NCBI GenBank assembly: GCA_003447295.1
Contig: DLZQ01000037.1
Location: 784 to 27,839 of the forward strand
Source of the DNA: Lachnospiraceae bacterium
Lineage (GTDB): Bacteria; Bacillota; Clostridia; Lachnospirales; Lachnospiraceae
Direction of reading: 5' to 3'
Length of the DNA: 27,056 bases
Numbering within the stretch: the first letter of the stretch is position 1; each line of letters opens with the position of its first letter. The position numbers were made by a program, and so were the translations under genes. The notes under the pieces were generated by a model. The model was given only the letters and a program-made list of their open reading frames with translations, did no database searches and was not told where the DNA came from. Below are positions 1-9,333 of the stretch, piece by piece.

Positions 1-6
1 TGATGA

Positions 7-35
7 AGTATACACTATCTGTTTCTATTTTGCAA
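7..35 (-). promoter_or_regulatory. Candidate sigma-A promoter reading off the left edge
   Basis: On the minus strand TTGCAA (35-30) and TATACT (12-7) are separated by 17 bases. It would drive a leftward gene outside the window. The rest of positions 1-92 is AT-rich with no GC-rich hairpin, so no terminator is seen after the membrane-protein gene that ends at 93. Confidence 0.45.
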
Positions 36-92
36 TACCTAATTTAAAAAATTTTAAAAAAAGTATATGAAATTAAAACAATTTCTGTAAAA

Positions 93-1799
93 TCACCTGG
101 TAAACACTGCGATATAGGGATAATCTTTTCTCTCCGACGGCTGAAAATCTTCCATCAGCCAGTGCCAGATAAAGTTATCGCCTTCCTGCCGGATATCACC
201 ATAGCTGCTTTCAAACACTACCACATCCGGATAACGTTCCGGATGGAGTTTCCAGTAATCCAACAGCCGCTCATCATAGATCATGGAGCAGATGGTATCG
301 GGAGAAGCCTGGGTATGTTCTCCCAACATGCAATAGAACTGGGAGGGTCCCACATAGAGTACTGTGCTGCCGTCCGGCACCGCCTCCTGCCATATTTCCA
401 TATTATTGTTGTAGCGGTATGCCGTCATATAGTCTGTGAGAATACCCGCCCGCAGACCTTTTCTGTTAATCCCCCGCACATTACGAATTACGGACGCATG
501 GTATTCCTGAGATCCCAAAATCAGATACGTATAAGAAAACGCATTGCCCAATACCAGGCACAGGCACAGAACCTGCAGCGCCTTTTTCCCCTGTGCGCTC
601 GTTTTCTGCCAATAGCAGCTTAAGGCTGCCAGTCCTGCCTCCGCTCCCATGATCAGATAAGTATTTAACAGCATAGGCTCCCAGTTAGACAGCAAAAGCA
701 CTGCAAAATAATTCACAAACACCAGCAGGATCCATCGGAAGAAAAGTGTTTCCGACCGGTCCTTCCGAAGATAAATGTATATACCCTCCAAAGATAACGC
801 CATCAGAAGAAGCTGTGGATAGATGGCATTAAAGGAACTGAACAGCCAGAATCCGATCTGAACCACGAATGCAATCAGGAAAAATAGCATTCCCGGCTGA
901 CGGAGCAGTTCCGGGAGCTGCTTTTTCATCTTGTTCTCTACAATCCATCGAATCAGTTCCGCAATAAGCAACGCTGCCAGGAGAATTGCCAGCACCTTTC
1001 CCAGGCTTCCGAACCACAACAGCAATTTATCTGCTGTCGATGTCTGGTGGGATCCTTCTCCCAGAATCTCTCCTATCATCTGCATCATGATCTGTGGCGT
1101 CATATAGGTCAGCAGATACCCAAGCATCGTCCCCGCACTCAATACACAGGGCAGCGCATACGCTAAAACCTCTCTCACCTTCCGCTTTGACTTACGCAAA
1201 AGCAGGAAGCCCATGCAACATAGAAACACCAGCACCATACTGGGATACGCCAGCACGTCACAGGTCATAAAAATTCCCGCAAATACCAGATAGCTAAGTT
1301 TTCCTTCCACCCGGCTGCCCTCAGAATCTTTTGTTCCAAAATATCTCAAAAGACACAGCACCATCAGCGCAAAAAACCAGTTGTGAAAGTTAGAATACTC
1401 AGGAATAAAAACAGATTTTGGCGTTGTCACATAATACAACAGCCCCATCAGGGCAGCTACGGACGCATCCACCCGAGGTGCAGTCTTTCTGATTGTTTTA
1501 TATAGGAAGACACTGACCCCTGCCTGAATCGGGAAAAATACCACTCTTAAAAACAGATTCAGGTAATTCACGCCGCCGGTCAGACGTACAAACGGTCCGA
1601 TAAACAATGCCGTAAAAATAGCAGACGTCTGATGAGGTTCCCACATCTCCAATAGCAGCCGGTCGCCCATGGCAAGCCGGTATCCCACCATGATACCGTA
1701 CCCTTCATCTGTATCTGTTCCGATCAACAGATTTTTTAACGTATATGCAATTATTGCTAGAACGCAAATAGTTTTCCAAAATTTTTTGTTTTTCATCAT
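93..1799 (-). CDS. Polytopic membrane protein, GT-C glycosyltransferase-like
   Basis: A 568-residue integral membrane protein of unproven function. The N-terminus (MMKNKKFWKT) runs into a first helix, followed by an acidic loop TDTDEGYG at about residues 28-35. An Asp/Glu pair in the first outer loop is typical of GT-C (ArnT/PMT-like) transferases that use lipid-linked sugar donors. About ten more hydrophobic segments follow, then a soluble C-terminal part of about 140 residues, probably extracellular. The start at 1799 suits a normal N-terminus but has no ribosome binding site; a TTG at 1841 is preceded by GGAGG at a short 4-base spacing and is the alternative. It stands alone between the glnN1 terminator and the window edge. 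Membrane topology is well supported; the glycosyltransferase call is inference from the loop motif, and no close family was recognised. Confidence 0.6.
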   Translation of the reverse strand: MMKNKKFWKTICVLAIIAYTLKNLLIGTDTDEGYGIMVGYRLAMGDRLLLEMWEPHQTSAIFTALFIGPFVRLTGGVNYLNLFLRVVFFPIQAGVSVFLYKTIRKTAPRVDASVAALMGLLYYVTTPKSVFIPEYSNFHNWFFALMVLCLLRYFGTKDSEGSRVEGKLSYLVFAGIFMTCDVLAYPSMVLVFLCCMGFLLLRKSKRKVREVLAYALPCVLSAGTMLGYLLTYMTPQIMMQMIGEILGEGSHQTSTADKLLLWFGSLGKVLAILLAALLIAELIRWIVENKMKKQLPELLRQPGMLFFLIAFVVQIGFWLFSSFNAIYPQLLLMALSLEGIYIYLRKDRSETLFFRWILLVFVNYFAVLLLSNWEPMLLNTYLIMGAEAGLAALSCYWQKTSAQGKKALQVLCLCLVLGNAFSYTYLILGSQEYHASVIRNVRGINRKGLRAGILTDYMTAYRYNNNMEIWQEAVPDGSTVLYVGPSQFYCMLGEHTQASPDTICSMIYDERLLDYWKLHPERYPDVVVFESSYGDIRQEGDNFIWHWLMEDFQPSERKDYPYIAVFTR

Positions 1800-1805
1800 G
1801 CTGTT

Positions 1806-1834
1806 ATCATAACATAGGATTTTTTTGATAGCAA
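1806..1834 (-). promoter_or_regulatory. Strong extended -10 promoter abutting the membrane-gene start
   Basis: TTGCTA (1834-1829), a 17-base spacer and TATGAT (1811-1806) with an extended-10 TG at 1814-1813. Only six bases separate the -10 from the ATG at 1799, so initiation at the usual distance would begin at or inside the start codon. Confidence 0.6.
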
Positions 1835-1893
1835 TCAGCAAACGGCCTCCGAACAGCTTTCCTGTCAGATGCGTGCGCCACAAGGCGAACTAC

Positions 1894-1930
1894 AAAAAAC
1901 GAAGCTTACTGTCAATGCAATAAGCCTCGT
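1894..1930 (-). terminator. Intrinsic terminator of glnN1
   Basis: A 13-bp stem (arms 1918-1930 and 1899-1911, including two G-U pairs) with a 6-base loop (1912-1917) is followed on the minus strand by a run of T (1899-1894). It lies 40 bases after the glnN1 stop codon. Confidence 0.85.
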
Positions 1931-1970
1931 TCTGTTCAACACAATGAGAGAAATGTATTATAGTATTTTT

Positions 1971-4082
1971 TTATACTTCAAAGATCAGATCGCCATAGGT
2001 AGGTACCGGCCATACTTTCTTGTCAACCATCATCTCCAGTTCATCCACGGGAGTTCTCAGGTCATCCATTGCGGTATGTACCACATCTTTATAGAAGAAA
2101 GCAAGCTTCTTGGGATCTTCGATACCTGCTGCCTCTGCCAACTTATCTTCCAGTGAAGTCTCTGCTGTCTGTGCCTCTGCCAGTTTCTCGGAGATACTCT
2201 TCAGAGCTGTGGTCTGCACAGTAGCATCGACACCTGCACTCTTAACAGCCAGTACGGTATCAGCCAGAGTCTTAGTGTATTCCATAACTGCGGGAATATA
2301 CTGTTTCTTCGCCATATCTACCATGGTCAGAGCTTCAATATTAATGGTCTTGGAGTAGGTTTCGTACAGAATCTCCTCGCGGGATCTTAATTCTGCCTCG
2401 GTGAAAATACCGAATTTTTCAAACAGCTTGATGGACTTCTCGGTGGTCAGAGTCTCGGAAGCCTCTACCATAGACTTAATGTTGGGAAGCCCTCTTTTCG
2501 CTGCCTCTTCTACCCACTCTTCGGAATAACCGTTGCCATTGAAAATGATTCTCTGATGCTCGGTCAGGTACTTCTTGATCAGATCATGTACTGCGATATC
2601 GAAATCGTCTGCCTTCTCCAGAATATCTGCTGCCTCACAGAAAGCTTCCGCAACGATAGCATTCAGAGTGGTGTTGGGACTTGCGATGGAGTCTGCACTA
2701 CCTACCATACGGAACTCAAACTTATTACCGGTAAAAGCAAACGGTGAAGTTCTGTTACGATCTGTTGCATCCTTATCCAGATCCGGCAGTGTGGATACGC
2801 CGGTTAAAAGCTTACCACCCTGAATGGAATGGGTTGCATCACCGGTCTCCACCAGCTGCTTTACTACATCCTCCAGCTGTTCGCCCAGGAATACGGAAAT
2901 GATTGCGGGAGGTGCCTCGTTAGCTCCCAGTCTGTGATCGTTGCCGACATCGGATGCACTCTGACGAAGCAGATCTGCATGGGTATCTACGGCTTTCAGA
3001 ATACATGCCAGTACCAGCAGGAACTGGATGTTCTCGTTCGGAGTGTCACCGGGATCTAACAGGTTCACGCCATTATCAGTTCCCAGGGACCAGTTGTTAT
3101 GTTTACCGGAGCCGTTCACTCCGGCAAAAGGCTTCTCATGCAGCAGACAGGTCATTCCATGACGACCGGCTACTTTTTTCATCGTCTCCATAACCAGCTG
3201 GTTATGATCTACTGCGATGTTAGCAGTCTCATAAATGGGGGCCAGTTCATGCTGTGCGGGAGCTACCTCGTTGTGCTGTGTCTTGGCGGTTACGCCCAGC
3301 TTCCACAGCTCAATATTCAGATCCTTCATGAAGGAACCGATTCTCTCGCGGATGGTACCGAAGTAATGATCCTCCAGTTCCTGTCCCTTGGGTGCGGGTG
3401 CACCGAACAGGGTGCGTCCTGCGAAGATCAGATCTTCACGCTTTAAGTATTTATCTCTGTCTACCAGGAAATATTCCTGCTCCGGTCCTACACTTGCTAC
3501 GACCTTGGTAGCTTCGGTATTGCCGAACAGTCTTACGATACGCAGTGCCTGGGTGCTGACAGCTTCCATGGAACGAAGCAGGGGTGTTTTCTTATCCAGT
3601 GCCTCACCCTTGTAAGAACAGAAAGCAGTGGGAATGCAAAGGATCACGCCGGTTGCATCTTCTTTCAGAAATGCAGGAGATGTGATATCCCATGCGGTAT
3701 AGCCTCTTGCCTCAAAAGTTGCCCGTAAGCCTCCGGAAGGAAAGGAAGATGCATCGGGCTCGCCCTTGATCAGTTCCTTGCCGGAGAACTCCATGATCAT
3801 CTTACCTGATTCATCGGGATGAGTTACGAATGCGTCATGCTTCTCAGCAGTGATACCGGTCAGAGGCTGGAACCAGTGAGTATAATGTGTTGCACCGTTC
3901 TCGATCGCCCAGTCCTTCATTGCTTTTGCCACAACATCTGCGGTAGCTAAAGACAGCTCTCCGCCATGATCAATGATCTTCTTCACTTCTTTGTAGACGC
4001 TCTTGGGTAATCTTTCCCTCATCTTACCCAGAGTGAATACCTTACTGCCAAAGATTTCTTCCACATTTAATACTTCACTCAT
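1971..4082 (-). CDS. glnN: Type III glutamine synthetase (downstream copy)
   Basis: ATP-dependent cytoplasmic ligase that makes glutamine from glutamate and ammonium. The 703 residues match the long type III form rather than the 440-470-residue type I enzyme. Visible landmarks: the type III N-terminal region to about residue 130, the metal-ligand strand VGPEQEYFL (about 198-206), KTQHNEVAPAQHE (267-279), the ATP/glutamate loop [18 protein letters not shown] (315-332), then HRLG and [16 protein letters not shown] downstream, and a helical C-terminal region. The start at 4082 is chosen because GGAGG sits 8 bases upstream; an in-frame ATG at 4115 has no ribosome binding site. It follows a paralogue of identical length, but has its own promoter and a leader with an intrinsic terminator, suggesting separate control. 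A strong terminator ends it. Confidence 0.95.
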   Translation of the reverse strand: MSEVLNVEEIFGSKVFTLGKMRERLPKSVYKEVKKIIDHGGELSLATADVVAKAMKDWAIENGATHYTHWFQPLTGITAEKHDAFVTHPDESGKMIMEFSGKELIKGEPDASSFPSGGLRATFEARGYTAWDITSPAFLKEDATGVILCIPTAFCSYKGEALDKKTPLLRSMEAVSTQALRIVRLFGNTEATKVVASVGPEQEYFLVDRDKYLKREDLIFAGRTLFGAPAPKGQELEDHYFGTIRERIGSFMKDLNIELWKLGVTAKTQHNEVAPAQHELAPIYETANIAVDHNQLVMETMKKVAGRHGMTCLLHEKPFAGVNGSGKHNNWSLGTDNGVNLLDPGDTPNENIQFLLVLACILKAVDTHADLLRQSASDVGNDHRLGANEAPPAIISVFLGEQLEDVVKQLVETGDATHSIQGGKLLTGVSTLPDLDKDATDRNRTSPFAFTGNKFEFRMVGSADSIASPNTTLNAIVAEAFCEAADILEKADDFDIAVHDLIKKYLTEHQRIIFNGNGYSEEWVEEAAKRGLPNIKSMVEASETLTTEKSIKLFEKFGIFTEAELRSREEILYETYSKTINIEALTMVDMAKKQYIPAVMEYTKTLADTVLAVKSAGVDATVQTTALKSISEKLAEAQTAETSLEDKLAEAAGIEDPKKLAFFYKDVVHTAMDDLRTPVDELEMMVDKKVWPVPTYGDLIFEV

Positions 4083-4136
4083 CTTCGTTTCCTCCTTATT
4101 TTTGCTATTTTTCATGCTTCCTGCGACTACACCTGG

Positions 4137-4206
4137 GTTGACTATTCAGAACCTCCATTCGCAAAATCGTCTCTACGATGCTTTCCGGGTGGCTCCAAAT
4201 AGCAAC
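4137..4206. repeat. Intergenic inverted-repeat element, copy A
   Basis: The left arm GTTGACTATTCAG (4137-4149) is opposed by an imperfect right arm AAATAGCAAC (4197-4206). Inside, CCATTCGCAAA is followed by a small hairpin ATCGT-CTCT-ACGAT and CTTTCCGG, all shared in position with copy B at 12936-13022. It lies in the untranslated leader of glnN1. Confidence 0.55.
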
Positions 4207-4240
4207 AAAAAAGGCGCTACACTCCTAGTGTAAACGCCTT
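4207..4240 (-). terminator. Intrinsic terminator inside the glnN1 leader
   Basis: The stem AAGGCG/CGCCTT is extended by TACACT/AGTGTA with a three-base loop, and TTTTTT follows. It can stop readthrough from the upstream glnN copy and also lies downstream of the glnN1 promoter, so it can act as an attenuator. Confidence 0.8.
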
Positions 4241-4299
4241 CGTTTCGCATTGAAAAATATTAACTTGTGAGGATCGCTCCTCTATGGTTCATTACTATA
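4207..4299 (-). promoter_or_regulatory. glnN1 promoter and putative transcription attenuator
   Basis: The promoter is TTGCAA at 4322-4317, 17 bases, then TATAGT at 4299-4294, predicting a start near 4287 and a leader of about 205 bases. Just inside is a hairpin GAGG-AGCGAT-CCTC (4282-4269); its six-base loop has A at position 1 and G at position 4 (it can also fold as a GCGA tetraloop). Next are two small alternative hairpins (TTTC/GAAA at 4255-4243; AAACG/CGTTT at 4245-4232). A terminator stem follows (4240-4235 with 4216-4211, upper stem 4232-4227 with 4223-4218) and a T run to 4207. The AAACG/CGTTT hairpin uses bases of the terminator stem, so the two exclude each other. Confidence 0.6.
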
Positions 4300-4375
4300 C
4301 AACAGTTTTTTTTCGATTGCAATACCCTTTTTGAAAAAATTTTATTATTGCATCCGAAACGACCTTTGAAGCGCT

Positions 4376-6487
4376 CTATACTTCAAACAGCAGATCTGCA
4401 TAGGTCGGGAACGGCCAGTATTTTTTATCCACCAGCTTCTCCAGTTCATCCGCAGGTCTTCTCAGAGCGTTCATTGCCACCATGACTTTATCGTGATAGC
4501 AGAATGCCTGCTCCTTGCCTCTGGGCATGGCAGAAGCTTTCTTCTCCTCTTCTAACAGTGCCTCGGATGCCTTCTCCATCTCCGTCAGCTTCTGTGTGAT
4601 CTGCTGCAGCATACGGGTAGGAACATACGTGTCTCCGCCGGCCTCTGTGATAGCGATCACAGCATCCGCCAAAGACTTGCTGTACTTCATGACTGCGGGG
4701 ATGATCTGCTTATTCGCCATATCCACCATGGTCAGCGCCTCGATATTGATGGTCTTCGCATAGGTCTCATACAGTACCTCCGCACGGGAGCGCAGCTCTG
4801 CTTCGGTGAAAATACCGAACTTCTCAAACAGATGGATCGCCTTGGGGGTGGTCAGGGTGTCTACTGCCGCCACCATGGAAGGAATGTTGGGCAGTCCTCT
4901 TCTGGCTGCTTCTTCTTCCCATTCCTTGGCATAACCGTTGCCATTGAAAATAATTCTCTGATGCTCGGTCATATATTCCTTGATCAGATCATGAACTGCC
5001 ATATCGAAATCTTCCGCACCTTCCAGGCGGTCTGCTGCTTCGCAGAAAGCCTCTGCCACAATGGCATTCAGAGTGGTGTTGGGACTTCCGATGGAATCCT
5101 CACTTCCCACCATACGGAATTCAAATTTATTACCGGTAAACGCGAAGGGTGAAGTACGGTTTCTGTCCGTCGCATCCTTTACAAAATCAGGAAGCGTGGA
5201 TACACCGGTACGGAGCATGCCGCCCTCTTTCAGATTATCCGCTTTACCGGTCTCTACCAGCTGTGACACGACATCCTCCAGCTGCTCACCCAGGAAAATA
5301 GAGATGATGGCAGGAGGTGCCTCATAGCCACCCAGTCTGTGATCATTGCCTACATTAGATGCACTCTGGCGCAGCAGATCCGCATGGGTATCTACTGCCT
5401 TCATGATACATGCCAGCACTAACAAAAACTGAATATTTTCATTCGGGGTCTGTCCCGGCTCTAACAGATTCACTCCGTTATCCGTGGTGATGGACCAGTT
5501 GTTATGCTTACCGGAACCGTTCACTCCGGCAAAAGGCTTCTCATGCAGCATACAGCGCAGGCCATGTTTGCCTGCCACACGCTTCAGCGTCTCCATTACC
5601 AGCTGGTTATGGTCCACTGCCACATTCGCGGATTCGTAGATGGGAGCCACTTCGTGCTGTGCGGGAGCTGCCTCATTATGCTGGGTCTTGGAAGTCACGC
5701 CCAATTTCCACAGCTCAATATTCACGTCATGCATAAATCCGCCGATACGCTCACGGATAACACCGAAATAATGGTCATCCATCTCCTGACCCTTAGGTGC
5801 AGGGGCACCGAACAGGGTGCGTCCGGAGAAAATAATATCTTCACGCTGCAGCGCCTTGGCAGAATCCACCAGGAAATATTCCTGCTCTGCACCGACGGAA
5901 GGCAGTACCTTGGTTGCCTCTGTATTACCGAACAGACGTACAATGCGGATTGCCTGTTTGCTCAAAGCTTCCATGGAACGAAGCAACGGTGTCTTTTTAT
6001 CCAGAGCTTCGCCCTTATAAGAACAGAAAGCAGTGGGGATACAAAGCGTCGGACCGGTTGCTGTCTCTTTGATAAATGCAGGAGAGGTAATATCCCATGT
6101 GGTATAACCTCTTGCCTCAAAAGTCGCACGCAAGCCCCCGGACGGGAAAGAAGATGCATCAGGCTCGCCCTTGATCAGTTCCTTACCGGAAAATTCCATG
6201 ATCATACGGCCATCCTCATCGGGATGTGTTACAAAAGCATCGTGTTTTTCAGCGGTGATACCGGTCAACGGCTGGAACCAGTGAGTATAATGGGTTGCCC
6301 CGTTCTCGATCGCCCAGTCCTTCATTGCTGTTGCCACCACATCGGCAGTCGCCAGGGAAAGTTCTCCTCCCTGATCCATGACTTTCTTGACTTCTTTGTA
6401 AGTGCTCTTGGGGAGTCTCTCTTTCATTTTACCCAAAGTAAATACTTTGCTGGCGAAAAGCTCCTCTACATTTAATTCTTCGCGCAT
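4376..6487 (-). CDS. glnN: Type III glutamine synthetase (upstream copy)
   Basis: The second 703-residue type III glutamine synthetase. It aligns with the neighbouring copy without length change; in the first 100 residues I count 12 differences. The catalytic signatures are intact: [56 protein letters not shown]. The C-terminal region (about 600-690) differs more between the copies. The start at 6487 opens directly on the conserved [18 protein letters not shown] and GAAGGG lie upstream, a weaker ribosome binding site than that of glnN1. The gene has its own promoter at 6560-6531 and no attenuator-like leader. A tandem duplication followed by regulatory divergence is the simplest reading. Whether both are made together is unknown. 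Confidence 0.95.
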   Translation of the reverse strand: MREELNVEELFASKVFTLGKMKERLPKSTYKEVKKVMDQGGELSLATADVVATAMKDWAIENGATHYTHWFQPLTGITAEKHDAFVTHPDEDGRMIMEFSGKELIKGEPDASSFPSGGLRATFEARGYTTWDITSPAFIKETATGPTLCIPTAFCSYKGEALDKKTPLLRSMEALSKQAIRIVRLFGNTEATKVLPSVGAEQEYFLVDSAKALQREDIIFSGRTLFGAPAPKGQEMDDHYFGVIRERIGGFMHDVNIELWKLGVTSKTQHNEAAPAQHEVAPIYESANVAVDHNQLVMETLKRVAGKHGLRCMLHEKPFAGVNGSGKHNNWSITTDNGVNLLEPGQTPNENIQFLLVLACIMKAVDTHADLLRQSASNVGNDHRLGGYEAPPAIISIFLGEQLEDVVSQLVETGKADNLKEGGMLRTGVSTLPDFVKDATDRNRTSPFAFTGNKFEFRMVGSEDSIGSPNTTLNAIVAEAFCEAADRLEGAEDFDMAVHDLIKEYMTEHQRIIFNGNGYAKEWEEEAARRGLPNIPSMVAAVDTLTTPKAIHLFEKFGIFTEAELRSRAEVLYETYAKTINIEALTMVDMANKQIIPAVMKYSKSLADAVIAITEAGGDTYVPTRMLQQITQKLTEMEKASEALLEEEKKASAMPRGKEQAFCYHDKVMVAMNALRRPADELEKLVDKKYWPFPTYADLLFEV

Positions 6488-6530
6488 GTCCCTGCTTCCC
6501 TTCGATATACTATAGAATTACATCGATTAC

Positions 6531-6560
6531 AGTGTACAACATGTGCGTTATAGTGGTCAA
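6531..6560 (-). promoter_or_regulatory. Candidate promoter of upstream glnN
   Basis: TTGACC (6560-6555) and TACACT (6536-6531) with an 18-base spacer, beginning right after the stop codon of the preceding membrane-protein gene. A second AT-rich -10-like TATAGT lies closer to the gene, so the exact start is uncertain. Confidence 0.45.
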
Positions 6561-6563
6561 TTA

Positions 6564-8054
6564 TTATTTTCGGGGTTTTATCGATAAGTTTTTCCAAAAA
6601 TAATCTATGCTCAGAACTCCTCCCAACAGAATTCCGGGCATCTGATTATACAGCTGCCTGCCGCTGGCTTCCCAGAGCATCAGAAATACTGCAATTCCGA
6701 TAAAGTTCAACTGGCATATCATCAATAGCAACGGGGGATTCCGTCCTCTGATAACATTTCTAAGGCTGAAAAGCATTCCGATCCACAAAAGTACATACAC
6801 GGACACCAGATAACAATAGCAGAGCTGGCTGGTTCTCCAGTAATAACTGCCCCAGGGAGAAAACATTTCCCAGATCAGGGTTTGGTCGTTCTGCTCCACA
6901 TTCAGGAAGGCACTGGCACCCAGATTGCCGTTTGCAAAATTATAGCTTGCCTTTTTTCTCAGATGCTCCGCATTGAAAAAATCTGCTTTATTCTCCCGGA
7001 TATATTCCACGCAGTATTGCTGTTTTTCTTCTTTGGTGGAAAATTGATACATCTGCTCCACCAGTTCCGTGTTATTAGTCCAGGAGCCGTCTTCCTTCAT
7101 TCCCAATGCCACCCAGCTGATCACCGGATTCGCTGTAACTGCTGCTTTCCGCGTAACGTCATATGTATTTGCCCACAGCTGCAGTCCCACGCCAAACACA
7201 ATCGCAGCTGCTGCATACTGCATGATCACCCGCCGGTCTGCTTTTTCTCTCTGCCACAACAGAATCATGGCACCGGCGATCAGCGGAATGATCGCCGTGA
7301 TCTTCCAGATAATCGCCAGTATCGTTACCGCTCCGGCAAGCACTGACCACAGTATTTTTCCCTTGTTTGTCTTGGTGCTTCCGGCTTTTTTCAGAAGAGC
7401 CAAAGTCAGGATTCCCAGCCCGAAGCTCATGGAATCTGTATAAAACACTGAAACCATATCCCATAGCGGAAGCAGGAACGCAAAGGTAAGCAGTATGGGA
7501 AATCTCCATCTGCAGTCCTCATTTTGCTCCGTCAGATATCCGCATGCCCATACCACCAGCAGTACCAACAGTACATTTCGCAGCAATACGAAATGAAACG
7601 CAGGAATTCCAAGTAAGACCGCCACCCGGAACCATACGGAAAGTAAAAGCATCGGTTTCAGATTATTGGAATACGTCACAAAATAATCCGTATATTCCAG
7701 AGTTCCGCCGGTCGCCAGGTTCATGGCATCCCGGTACACGTAAGTGTAGTCCACCAAAGTGTTCTCATTCCCCTGCCGGCTCAGAGATGTTATGTATAAC
7801 AGCACACCGAAGATTGCCAGGGCAAGCAGATATATCGGCGTCCTTTTCCCGATCAGGGAATATATCTTATTCCATAACGCACCTGCCGCCAATAAGGCGA
7901 TGACACATATGCCCACCCCCGGTATCATCTGCCGGGAAATCAGGTGATTCTGCGGATATCGGAATACCACGGCGAGCAGAAGCGTCATTCCTGTCAGCAT
8001 TACTGTATAGGCAAAAATGGTCAATGCTTTATGAATTTGGGCACTTTTCTTCAT
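6564..8054 (-). CDS. Polytopic membrane protein, GT39/ArnT-like
   Basis: A 496-residue protein with about a dozen hydrophobic segments. After two helices, an outer-loop segment carries VYRDAMNLATGG (about 106-117) and YFVTYSNN (124-131). An Asp followed by a YF..YxNN motif in this position is common in Firmicute GT-C transferases that move sugars from polyprenyl-phosphate donors, so a role in wall or surface glycopolymer decoration is plausible. A second soluble segment (about 300-390) sits between membrane regions. GGAGGTGA lies 6 bases before the ATG at 8054, so the start is secure. It follows trhP by 26 bases and is probably the last gene of that operon, although the function looks unrelated. 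The donor and acceptor are unknown. Confidence 0.6.
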   Translation of the reverse strand: MKKSAQIHKALTIFAYTVMLTGMTLLLAVVFRYPQNHLISRQMIPGVGICVIALLAAGALWNKIYSLIGKRTPIYLLALAIFGVLLYITSLSRQGNENTLVDYTYVYRDAMNLATGGTLEYTDYFVTYSNNLKPMLLLSVWFRVAVLLGIPAFHFVLLRNVLLVLLVVWACGYLTEQNEDCRWRFPILLTFAFLLPLWDMVSVFYTDSMSFGLGILTLALLKKAGSTKTNKGKILWSVLAGAVTILAIIWKITAIIPLIAGAMILLWQREKADRRVIMQYAAAAIVFGVGLQLWANTYDVTRKAAVTANPVISWVALGMKEDGSWTNNTELVEQMYQFSTKEEKQQYCVEYIRENKADFFNAEHLRKKASYNFANGNLGASAFLNVEQNDQTLIWEMFSPWGSYYWRTSQLCYCYLVSVYVLLWIGMLFSLRNVIRGRNPPLLLMICQLNFIGIAVFLMLWEASGRQLYNQMPGILLGGVLSIDYFWKNLSIKPRK

Positions 8055-8080
8055 AAAGTGTCACCTCCGGTCGGCTTTTC

Positions 8081-9322
8081 TCATTCGTCGTTTCTCTGGC
8101 GCAGCAGATCGAACTTCTCGGGTGTCTCTGACAGCTTTATCCACAACACCTGCTTAGGATGGGGCGCGCTGTCCACACTTTCCCCATCTTCAGTGTACAT
8201 GGCTTCCACAGTGACCGGTACGTTGGTGCCGTCCGGCTTCATGATCTCTATGGAGTCTCCCACGCAGAACTTGTTCCGCTGTTCGATCCGGCACAGGGAA
8301 TCTTTTACCGCTTCCACAATTCCCAGGTAAATGTACTCATTGACATAAGTGTTGTTATCATAGATCTGGGTGTTCTCATCCGGCTTGCCGAAATAGAATC
8401 CTGTCGTAAACTGTCTGTAAGTACATTTGGAAATTTCCGCCTTATACCAGTCCATATTTTTCTCATACAGATCCGGATCGGCAAAATAGTCATCAATAGC
8501 CTTCCGATAAGTTCTGGCAACGGTAGCCACATACAGTGCCGTCTTCATACGGCCTTCGATCTTCAGGCTGTCGATTCCCGCCTCCACCAGCTCCGGAATA
8601 TGTTCGATCATGCACAGATCCTTGGAGTTGAAAATATAGGTTCCCCTCTCGTTCTCATAGACCGGCAGGTATTCTCCGGGTCTTGTCTCTTCCACCACCG
8701 CATATTTCCATCGGCAGGGATGGGTGCAGGCACCTCTGTTGGCATCTCTTCCGGTGAAGAAATTGCTCAGCAGGCATCTGCCTGAATAGGAAATGCACAT
8801 TGCCCCATGGACAAAGCTCTCAATTTCCATCTCCGCAGGGATTTTTTCTCGAATTCCTTTGATTTCTACCAGGGAAAGTTCTCTGGCAGATACTACTCTT
8901 TTAGCTCCCAGTTTCCACCAGAACAGATAGGTTTCGTAATTCGTGTTATTCGCCTGTGTCGAAATATGCACCTCCACCTGGGGCCATACTTCCTTGGCGA
9001 TCATGAACATTCCGGGATCAGAAATGATCAGTGCGTCCGGCTGTTCCGGTTTCATATCCCGCAGCTCGGCAAAATATTTTCTGGCACCGTCAAGATCATA
9101 GTTGTGTGCCAGAATATTGGCGGTCACATAGACTTTCACGCCATGCGCATGGGCAAATGCCACACCCTCTGCCATTTCCTCACTGCTGAAATTCTTCGCT
9201 TTGGCCCGCAGTCCGAATGCTTCTCCTCCGATATATACTGCATCTGCTCCGAACATTACTGCAGTCTTCAATACTTCCAGACTGCTGGCAGGAATCAAAA
9301 GTTCCGGTTTTTTATAAGTCAT
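8081..9322 (-). CDS. trhP: U32-family tRNA hydroxylation protein TrhP
   Basis: A 413-residue U32-family protein. The family was named for a peptidase, but TrhP-type members perform prephenate-dependent hydroxylation of U34 in tRNA to 5-hydroxyuridine. The TIM-barrel N-terminus (LLIPASSLEVLKTAVMFGAD) is present. The U32 signature starts at E168 (ESFVHGAMCISYSGRC), giving C176 and C183, followed by C199 and C203 in GACTHPC; this four-cysteine set is the expected Fe-S ligand set. A beta-rich C-terminal domain follows (about 310-413). AGGAGA is 6 bases before the ATG. It sits 11 bases after trmR, whose product would methylate the hydroxyl made here, which strongly favours the tRNA role. B. subtilis has two U32 genes (yrrN, yrrO) in this position; here there is one. 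Confidence 0.88.
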   Translation of the reverse strand: MTYKKPELLIPASSLEVLKTAVMFGADAVYIGGEAFGLRAKAKNFSSEEMAEGVAFAHAHGVKVYVTANILAHNYDLDGARKYFAELRDMKPEQPDALIISDPGMFMIAKEVWPQVEVHISTQANNTNYETYLFWWKLGAKRVVSARELSLVEIKGIREKIPAEMEIESFVHGAMCISYSGRCLLSNFFTGRDANRGACTHPCRWKYAVVEETRPGEYLPVYENERGTYIFNSKDLCMIEHIPELVEAGIDSLKIEGRMKTALYVATVARTYRKAIDDYFADPDLYEKNMDWYKAEISKCTYRQFTTGFYFGKPDENTQIYDNNTYVNEYIYLGIVEAVKDSLCRIEQRNKFCVGDSIEIMKPDGTNVPVTVEAMYTEDGESVDSAPHPKQVLWIKLSETPEKFDLLRQRNDE

Positions 9323-9333
9323 TTTCTTTCTCC

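Noticed and set aside
4269..4282. T-box or cyanobacterial glnA-type glutamine riboswitch in the glnN1 leader
   Set aside because: No T-box AGGGTGGNACCGCG sequence is present, and the layout does not match the glutamine riboswitch; a hairpin-terminator attenuator fits better.
5504..6475. 323-codon plus-strand reading frame opposite glnN2
   Set aside because: It is antisense to a clear type III glutamine synthetase, has no recognisable domain, and a similar frame opposite the twin gene reflects the codon pattern of the real gene.
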